Assembly (NCBI GenBank): GCA_002389705.1
Contig: DGQJ01000157.1
Coordinates: 1 to 9,596, forward strand
Direction: 5' to 3'
DNA: 9,596 nt
DNA from: Bacteroidales bacterium UBA4417
Lineage (GTDB): Bacteria > Bacteroidota > Bacteroidia > Bacteroidales > UBA4417
Under the pieces are notes generated by a model. That model was given only the letters and a program-made list of their open reading frames with translations, searched no databases and was not told where the DNA came from. Both the position numbers and the translations under genes were made by a program. Positions 5,047 to 9,596 of the stretch are shown in pieces. Position 1 is the stretch's first letter; each line of letters opens with the position of its first letter.

Positions 5047-6883
5047 AAAGCATTTCGTTAAACTTAGCTACCAACTCGGTTACCGTGAACGGCAGCCCCA
5101 TAACTTTATTAAACTGGCTGTATTTAAAGTCGGGTTCTTTCATTCTCAGGTAGTTAACAAACTGCCCGCTGTTAAGTTCACAAACAATAATTTTCTTGAA
5201 ACCAGCCAATACTTCGTATGTATTTTTGGGTAATGGCATGATGTGGTTAAAATGCGCCAGGCTCACTTTTTTGCCTTGCTTCTGCATTTCTTCAACGGCA
5301 GCCTGTGTAGTTCCGCCGGTTCCGCCCCAGCTCACAACCAGCAAATCGCCCTTTTTGCCCCCGAAAATGGTTTGTTCAGGAATAAAATCGGCCACTTTCT
5401 GTATTTTGGCTTCACGCAGGTTGGTCATCAGCTGGTGGTTGGCCGGATCAGTGCTTACGTTACCTGATCCATTTTCTTTTTCGAGACCGCCGATGCGGTG
5501 GCGCAGGCCTTCGGTACCGGGAATAGCCCATTGCCTTACAAAGGTTTCAGGATCGCGGTTGTATGGCTTATAATTTTTATCGTTGGGCTCAGCCAATGGT
5601 GGTGTTATGGATGGCAGATCGGCCACCTTGGGTATGCGAAACAATTGTGAGCCATTGCCTATGGATCCGTCGGTAAGTAAAATAACCGGGGTCATGTGCT
5701 CAAGCGCAATTTTAGCAGCCTGGTAAGCAAAGTGGAAACAGTCGGCCGGGGTGGAAGCAGCAATTACTACCACGGGAGCCTCGCCGTTGCGGCCAAACAA
5801 GGCCTGCATGAGGTCGCTCTGTTCGCTTTTGGTCGGCAAACCGGTTGAAGGCCCGCCACGCTGAACGTTAACAATAACGAGCGGAAGCTCAGTCATTACC
5901 GCAAGCCCGATGGCTTCGCTTTTGAGCGATAAACCTGGACCCGAAGTGGTGGTAAGTGCCAGCGAACCGGTATAGCTTGCGCCAATGGCGGAGCAGATTC
6001 CTGCAATTTCGTCTTCTGCCTGGAATACTTTTGCACCCAGCGATTTATATTTTGCAAGTTCGATCAGGATTTCGGTGGCCGGGGTTATGGGATACGAACC
6101 CAGGAACAAAGGTCGTCCGGAGCGCTCGGCAGCAGCAAGGAAACCCCATGCTGTAGCCACGTTACCGGTAATATTGCGGTAGCGGCCGGCAGGCATTTTG
6201 GCCTTCGAAATATGGTACGACGATGCCAGTGTTTCAATCGTATCGGCGTAGCTATAACCTGTTTCGAGAACCAGTTTATTGGCCTCAATCATTTCAGGTT
6301 TCTTTTTGAACTTTATTTTGAAATAGTTAACCGTCGAATCGAGGCTCCAGCTGAAAATATGATAAATAATACCCAGCGTAAATACGTTACGGGTACGGTC
6401 GGCATTTTTATTGTCGATGCCCAGCGGTTGCAGGGCATTGCGGGTGAGCATGGTTACCGGGGCTTTCACCAGGTTGTAGCCGTTCAGGCTGTCGTCTTCG
6501 AGCGGGCTGGTTTCGTAACCTGCTTTTTTACAGGCGGCCTCATCGAAGGCATCGGCATCCACTATAATGGTAGCCCCCGGGCGGGTCCATTTCAGGTTCG
6601 ATTTCAGGGAAGCCGGGTTCATGGCAACCAGGATATCGACAAAATCGCCTGAAGTGTCTATTTTTTTTCTGCCCACGTGTACCTGGAAGCCTGAAACACC
6701 GGCAATGGTGTTGTGCGGGGCACGGATTTCGGCAGGATAATCGGGAAATGTAGCCAGGTCGAGGCCCTGAAGCGCTGCAGCATCACTAAAAAGTGTACCT
6801 GCAAGTTGCATACCATCGCCCGAATCGCCACAGAATTTTACAACAACATCTTCTTTCTCGATGAAGTTTGCTTGATCGCTCAT
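5045..6883 (-). CDS. korA: 2-oxoglutarate:ferredoxin oxidoreductase, alpha subunit (gamma-alpha fusion)
   Basis: The product is 612 residues from the ATG at 6883. The N-terminal gamma domain (about 9-200) begins with VVVKFCGDSGDGMQLAG and contains FPDYPAEIRAP, the usual 2-oxoacid oxidoreductase gamma signature. The alpha domain follows: NVATAWGFLAAAE (241-253), GSYPITPATE (262-271), FQAEDEIAGI (287-296), TTTSGPGLSLKSEA (311-324), and QRGGPSTGLPTKSEQSDL (341-358). Fused gamma-alpha chains of about 600 residues are normal for two-subunit KorAB. A TTG at 6916 would extend the frame by 11 codons, but it lies inside the TACCTTTG promoter element, so the ATG at 6883, preceded by an A-rich leader, is preferred. 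It works with KorB. The divergent ferredoxin gene 279 bp away is a likely electron partner. Confidence 0.95.
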   Translation of the reverse strand: MSDQANFIEKEDVVVKFCGDSGDGMQLAGTLFSDAAALQGLDLATFPDYPAEIRAPHNTIAGVSGFQVHVGRKKIDTSGDFVDILVAMNPASLKSNLKWTRPGATIIVDADAFDEAACKKAGYETSPLEDDSLNGYNLVKAPVTMLTRNALQPLGIDNKNADRTRNVFTLGIIYHIFSWSLDSTVNYFKIKFKKKPEMIEANKLVLETGYSYADTIETLASSYHISKAKMPAGRYRNITGNVATAWGFLAAAERSGRPLFLGSYPITPATEILIELAKYKSLGAKVFQAEDEIAGICSAIGASYTGSLALTTTSGPGLSLKSEAIGLAVMTELPLVIVNVQRGGPSTGLPTKSEQSDLMQALFGRNGEAPVVVIAASTPADCFHFAYQAAKIALEHMTPVILLTDGSIGNGSQLFRIPKVADLPSITPPLAEPNDKNYKPYNRDPETFVRQWAIPGTEGLRHRIGGLEKENGSGNVSTDPANHQLMTNLREAKIQKVADFIPEQTIFGGKKGDLLVVSWGGTGGTTQAAVEEMQKQGKKVSLAHFNHIMPLPKNTYEVLAGFKKIIVCELNSGQFVNYLRMKEPDFKYSQFNKVMGLPFTVTELVAKFNEML

Positions 6884-6913
6884 GCTTATGTTTTTTTTGA
6901 GTGAATAACGCTG

Positions 6914-6921
6914 CAAAGGTA
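6914..6921 (-). promoter_or_regulatory. Candidate korAB promoter, -7 element
   Basis: The minus strand reads TACCTTTG (TAnnTTTG). A start 5-7 nt downstream gives a leader of about 25 nt before the ATG at 6883. This position rules out the TTG at 6916 as start codon. The -33 region is not clear, with a TTG 11 nt upstream, closer than usual. Confidence 0.5.
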
Positions 6922-7127
6922 TAAGTTTTTAACAACCCTAACCCTTGAAATCTTATTTATATAAATTCTAAAAAGGATTTTTTGCTGAATCATATATCAC
7001 TGTATATCTTTACGTTAAAAACATATTGAAATTAGCTGATTCGAGACAAACCGGTCCCGAAGACTGAAAATAGCCGACAAAAACCGGCGAATAATTTTTT
7101 AATTTCGATGATATAAAGAATACTACT

Positions 7128-7135
7128 TATATTTG
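7128..7135 (+). promoter_or_regulatory. Ferredoxin promoter, -7 element
   Basis: TATATTTG is an exact TAnnTTTG match 26 nt before the ferredoxin ATG. A TTTCG at 7103-7107, 20 nt upstream, is a plausible weak -33 element. The predicted leader is about 20 nt and A-rich. The remaining korA-ferredoxin gap (6922-7127) is AT-rich and holds no gene; a short GCCG/CGGC inverted repeat at 7073-7088 is too weak to name. Confidence 0.55.
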
Positions 7136-7161
7136 CATCTCAATTTTAAAACTCTAAAAAA

Positions 7162-7329
7162 ATGGCTTACGTTATTTCTGACGACTGCACCGCTTGCGGA
7201 ACTTGCATTGACGAGTGTCCGGTTGAAGCTATCTCTGAAGGTGATATCTACAAAATCGACGCTGATATTTGTACCGATTGTGGTTCCTGCGCTGATGTTT
7301 GTCCTGTGGAAGCAATTTCTCCGGCATAA
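7162..7329 (+). CDS. 2[4Fe-4S] ferredoxin, clostridial type
   Basis: The protein has 55 residues, the classic length for a bacterial 8-Cys ferredoxin. Two C-x2-C-x2-C-x3-CP motifs, at C9/C12/C15/C19 and C37/C40/C43/C47, should each contribute to the two cubane clusters, three Cys from one motif plus the last Cys of the other. The protein is strongly acidic, as expected of a low-potential cytoplasmic electron carrier. No additional domain or signal peptide is present. It starts at the ATG at 7162, 26 nt after a good promoter match, and ends just before a strong terminator, so it is a single-gene transcript. Divergence from korA suggests that it serves KorAB, though other ferredoxin-dependent enzymes could use it too. 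Confidence 0.96.
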   Translation: MAYVISDDCTACGTCIDECPVEAISEGDIYKIDADICTDCGSCADVCPVEAISPA

Positions 7330-7355
7330 TTTCACCAGATAAAAGCGGAATTAAT

Positions 7356-7386
7356 AAAAAGCCTGCTCTTCGGAACAGGCTTTTTT
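7356..7386. terminator. Bidirectional terminator between ferredoxin and the 7403-8092 gene
   Basis: The hairpin GCCTG/CAGGC (7361-7365 with 7376-7380) has an inner C(TTCG)G tetraloop closed by C-G and T-A, with one C/A mismatch. It is flanked by AAAAA on the left and TTTTTT on the right. It therefore works on both strands: downstream of the ferredoxin on plus, and 17 nt after the stop of the convergent gene on minus. Confidence 0.9.
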
Positions 7387-7402
7387 GTTTAATGCTGACA
7401 AA

Positions 7403-8092
7403 TTACAAGGTCTGCAAAAATGCTGCAAGCCGGAGCAGGTCTTCGCCCGAATCGAAGTCGGTTTTATTCTTTTTAAGATAATCCTTTATTTCCGCTTCCT
7501 GCTGCGGGAAAAGCTGCAACACTTTCTTTTTGTTAAAAACCATAAACCCGCTTCCGGGTGTGGCAATATAATATTTATACACTTTTTCAAAAACGCGGTC
7601 CTCGCTCGAGATAAGTTTCACGGCCTGCCCCTGTGTTTGCAGCGAACCATACGATTCGGTGGCGAAGGCTGAACTGGCAGAACCATAGCTGTCCTTTTTC
7701 AGCACATCCTTCAGCTGGTAAAAATTTTTAAGCCCAACCTGCACTTTGCCGTCCATCATTAATTCAAGATATCCCTTGTCGACAAAAAAAGTATCGCCTG
7801 CCAGAACAATCATGCGTATGTCGGCAGGATTGGCAATGGCCAGTGTATCTGCAGCCTGCAGGTAGTCCATATCGCCGCTAAGCAGGTTGTAATTCAGCTT
7901 TGCATCGGAAAATGTACCCGACTTATAATAAACCTTACCCGTTATAAATGCCGGGTAGCGGTACCTTTCGGCAAACGGAACCACATCCAGCAACCGAGTG
8001 CCTGCCTTCACGGTGACAAATACCTTTTTTTGGGCCGCACAGCAACCGCATATCAAAAGAAACGCCAGTACAAGTACATGATTTTTATGCAT
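7403..8092 (-). CDS. Predicted exported protein of unknown function, possible lipoprotein
   Basis: The protein has 229 residues. Residues 1-20 form a signal peptide: basic start MHKNH, hydrophobic core VLVLAFLLICG, then CC. ICGC (14-17) is a possible though atypical lipobox, so the mature protein could be a lipoprotein or soluble in the periplasm. After it come a region with GKVYYKSGTFSDAKLNYNLL (52-71), ADTLAIANPADIRMIVLAGD (81-100) and a predicted beta-rich part to about 120. A low-complexity Ser/Gly/Ala stretch (135-155) follows, then YYIATPGSGFMVFNKK (174-189) and a helical, charged end DYLKKNKTDFDSGEDLLRL. This layout reminds me of small exported proteins common in Bacteroidota, but I cannot name a family or function. 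It is convergent with the ferredoxin and divergent from sucA. There are no enzyme motifs. Confidence 0.85.
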   Translation of the reverse strand: MHKNHVLVLAFLLICGCCAAQKKVFVTVKAGTRLLDVVPFAERYRYPAFITGKVYYKSGTFSDAKLNYNLLSGDMDYLQAADTLAIANPADIRMIVLAGDTFFVDKGYLELMMDGKVQVGLKNFYQLKDVLKKDSYGSASSAFATESYGSLQTQGQAVKLISSEDRVFEKVYKYYIATPGSGFMVFNKKKVLQLFPQQEAEIKDYLKKNKTDFDSGEDLLRLAAFLQTL

Positions 8093-8205
8093 TTTTCGAC
8101 TTATTTCAAATTTTTAAACGAACCGGATCCCGATAAACGGCTGGCTGACGCGAATCAATCAAAGGCATTCCATGAGCCGATTGCCATACTACCAGATGTT
8201 ACTCA

Positions 8206-8213
8206 CAAAGATA
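8206..8213 (-). promoter_or_regulatory. Possible promoter for the 7403-8092 gene
   Basis: The minus strand reads TATCTTTG (TAnnTTTG). Use would give a leader of about 108 nt before the ATG at 8092. No nearer match exists. The 299-bp divergent gap (8093-8391) contains this, the sucA promoter candidate, and nothing else I can identify. Confidence 0.3.
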
Positions 8214-8339
8214 ATAAAAGTAAAGATATAACAACCGGGCTTAAAGCGGCTACCAAAGGCTTGAATAAATATGGTTTCAGATAAACCTTCAATTTGTGCT
8301 TTATCTTCGAAATACGCATCCTTTGTGTTAATATTTTGC

Positions 8340-8347
8340 TAATTTTG
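8340..8347 (+). promoter_or_regulatory. Candidate sucA promoter, -7 element
   Basis: TAATTTTG matches TAnnTTTG and ends 44 nt before the sucA ATG. A TTTG at 8322-8325 lies 14 nt upstream, shorter than the usual spacing, so confidence is limited. Confidence 0.4.
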
Positions 8348-8391
8348 ACTGAACATAACCAATTTGAAAACGTTTCTGATAAAAAACATTT

Positions 8392-9596
8392 ATGGATGAG
8401 TTGTCCTTTCTGAGTAATGCCGGCAGCGATGCAATTGAAGAATTATACCGGCAGTACAAACAGGATCCTGAAAGTATTGATATAGGCTGGCGCAGATTTT
8501 TCCAGGGTTTCGAATTCAGCGGCAAAATCGTACCGCAATCGGATATGAAACCCGACGAATTTAAGGTCATCGACCTGATTAATGAATACCGCAAACGCGG
8601 ACATTTATTCACCAAAACAAACCCGGTACGTACACGCCGCACATACTCCCCTACCCTTCATATCGACAATTTCGGCCTCACGGAGGCTGATCGTGAAGTG
8701 GTGTTTAAAGCCGGCGGCGAAATCGGGATCGGCGATGCCACCCTTAATGCCATTATTGAGCATCTCGAAAAAACTTATTGCCAAAGCATAGGCGTTGAAT
8801 ATGCGTATATCCGCAGGCCCGAAATCCATGAGTGGCTTATGGCGCGGATGGAACATACCCGCAACGAACCCGCTTTCGGCCGCGAAAAGAAATTGCATAT
8901 CCTAAAGCAACTGAGCAAGGCCGTTCTTTTCGAAAAATTCCTCCATAAAAAATACATCGGGCAGAAGCGTTTTTCGCTCGAAGGCTGCGAAGCCCTGATC
9001 CCGGCCCTGGATGCCATAATAAATAAAGGCGCAGAAACAGGCATTGGCGAATTTATTATCGGGATGCCGCACCGCGGCAGGCTCAATGTACTTGCCAATA
9101 CGCTGGGCAAATCCTACCAGGATATTTTCAACGAATTTGAAGGCAAGATGCTGGAGGATGAGTCGATGCTGGGCGATGTAAAATACCACCTGGGGTTTTC
9201 GTCGGAACGCACTGCCGCCGATGGGAAAACGCTGCGTCTTTCGCTGGCACCCAATCCTTCACACCTCGAAACCGTTGGCCCCGTGGTTGAAGGTATTACA
9301 CGCAGTAAAATAGATGTGGAATACCAGGGCGAAAACCATCATATTGTACCTATCGTTATCCACGGCGATGCTTCCATTGCAGGACAAGGCGTAGTATACG
9401 AAACGCTGCAGATGTCGGAACTTAAAGGTTATACCACGGGAGGTACCATTCACCTGGTTGTGAACAACCAGATTGGTTTTACCACCAACTACCTGGATGC
9501 GCGCAGCTCCGTGTACTGCACCGATGTGGCCAAAACCACCCAATGCCCCATATTTCATGTAAATGCCGACGATGTTGAAGCCGTGGTGTATACCGT
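8392..9596 (+). CDS. sucA: 2-oxoglutarate dehydrogenase E1 component, N-terminal part
   Basis: The window's right edge cuts the gene after 401 codons plus two bases; full proteins are about 900-950 residues, so this is under half. E1 decarboxylates 2-oxoglutarate with TPP and passes the succinyl group to E2 of the 2-oxoglutarate dehydrogenase complex in the TCA cycle. The N-terminal segment with SDAIEELYRQYKQDPESID (12-30) and WRRFFQGF (33-40) is the family's usual E2-contact region, and LINEYRKRGHL (62-72) follows. Then come FSLEGCEALIPALD (194-207), MPHRGRLNVLANTLGK (225-240), GDVKYHLGFS (261-270) and LAPNPSHLETVGPVVEG (285-301). The TPP motif is GDASIAGQGVVYETLQMS (325-342) with VVNNQIGFTT (356-365). 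ATG 8392 is chosen; an internal ATG in another frame (8396) is ignored. sucB is expected downstream. Confidence 0.96.
   Translation, partial: MDELSFLSNAGSDAIEELYRQYKQDPESIDIGWRRFFQGFEFSGKIVPQSDMKPDEFKVIDLINEYRKRGHLFTKTNPVRTRRTYSPTLHIDNFGLTEADREVVFKAGGEIGIGDATLNAIIEHLEKTYCQSIGVEYAYIRRPEIHEWLMARMEHTRNEPAFGREKKLHILKQLSKAVLFEKFLHKKYIGQKRFSLEGCEALIPALDAIINKGAETGIGEFIIGMPHRGRLNVLANTLGKSYQDIFNEFEGKMLEDESMLGDVKYHLGFSSERTAADGKTLRLSLAPNPSHLETVGPVVEGITRSKIDVEYQGENHHIVPIVIHGDASIAGQGVVYETLQMSELKGYTTGGTIHLVVNNQIGFTTNYLDARSSVYCTDVAKTTQCPIFHVNADDVEAVVYT

Noticed and set aside
6212..6652. 146-codon plus-strand frame opposite korA
   Set aside because: It lies fully antisense to the conserved gamma/alpha domains of korA, so the openness follows from korA codon usage.
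6884..6916. TTG-initiated 11-codon extension of korA
   Set aside because: The TTG is part of the TACCTTTG promoter element, so it would not be in the transcript; the ATG at 6883 fits family length.
7073..7098. GCCG/CGGC inverted repeat followed by a T-run before the ferredoxin promoter
   Set aside because: It has a four-base stem with an eight-base loop and no transcript expected to end there.
8030..8284. 84-codon plus-strand frame upstream of sucA
   Set aside because: It begins antisense inside the signal-peptide region of the 7403-8092 gene and continues through promoter-like intergenic DNA; composition is not protein-like.

Overview
The window looks like a piece of chromosome from a member of the Bacteroidota. 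Several genes are preceded by octamers matching the Bacteroidota -7 promoter element TAnnTTTG. The gene content (a KorA with fused gamma and alpha domains plus KorB, an 8-Cys ferredoxin, an OdhA/SucA-type E1, a flippase-like membrane protein, and an HUH/Y1 transposase with its own repeats) also fits that phylum. I cannot name the genus. Core genes have mixed GC content; the left edge and the stretch at about 2450-3770 are visibly more AT-rich.

Layout. 1-954 (-): most of a multi-pass membrane protein resembling a GT-C glycosyltransferase, running off the left edge. 1133-2116 (-): a flippase-like / lysylphosphatidylglycerol-synthase transmembrane protein. 2117-3989 is an accessory stretch with no housekeeping gene. 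It holds a GC-rich tandem repeat with a period of about 78 nt (about 2256-2446), an orphan open frame that may be a gene remnant (2515-2772), a REP-associated-type Y1 transposase gene inside inverted repeats (about 2758-3352), and a 207-bp miniature relative of that element (3521-3727). 3990-6883 (-): korA-korB, 2-oxoglutarate:ferredoxin oxidoreductase, ending at a strong terminator (3817-3844). 7162-7329 (+): a 55-residue 2[4Fe-4S] ferredoxin divergent from korA. 7403-8092 (-): a predicted exported protein of unknown function, sharing a bidirectional terminator with the ferredoxin. 8392-9596 (+): the N-terminal 401 codons of 2-oxoglutarate dehydrogenase E1 (sucA), cut by the right edge.

Function. 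The right two thirds is a 2-oxoglutarate node. KorAB and SucA both decarboxylate 2-oxoglutarate to succinyl-CoA, but KorAB passes electrons to ferredoxin and can run reductively, whereas SucA works with E2/E3 and NAD+. The adjacent ferredoxin is an obvious candidate partner for KorAB.

The most unusual part is the transposase region. The gene is enclosed by roughly 70-80-nt imperfect inverted repeats built from an AACCTTAT-like iteron at fixed spacings. A second, gene-less copy with the same architecture lies 170 bp away and appears to keep a scar of the transposase 3' end. This fits a REP/RAYT-like or MITE-like family that I cannot assign to a named group.
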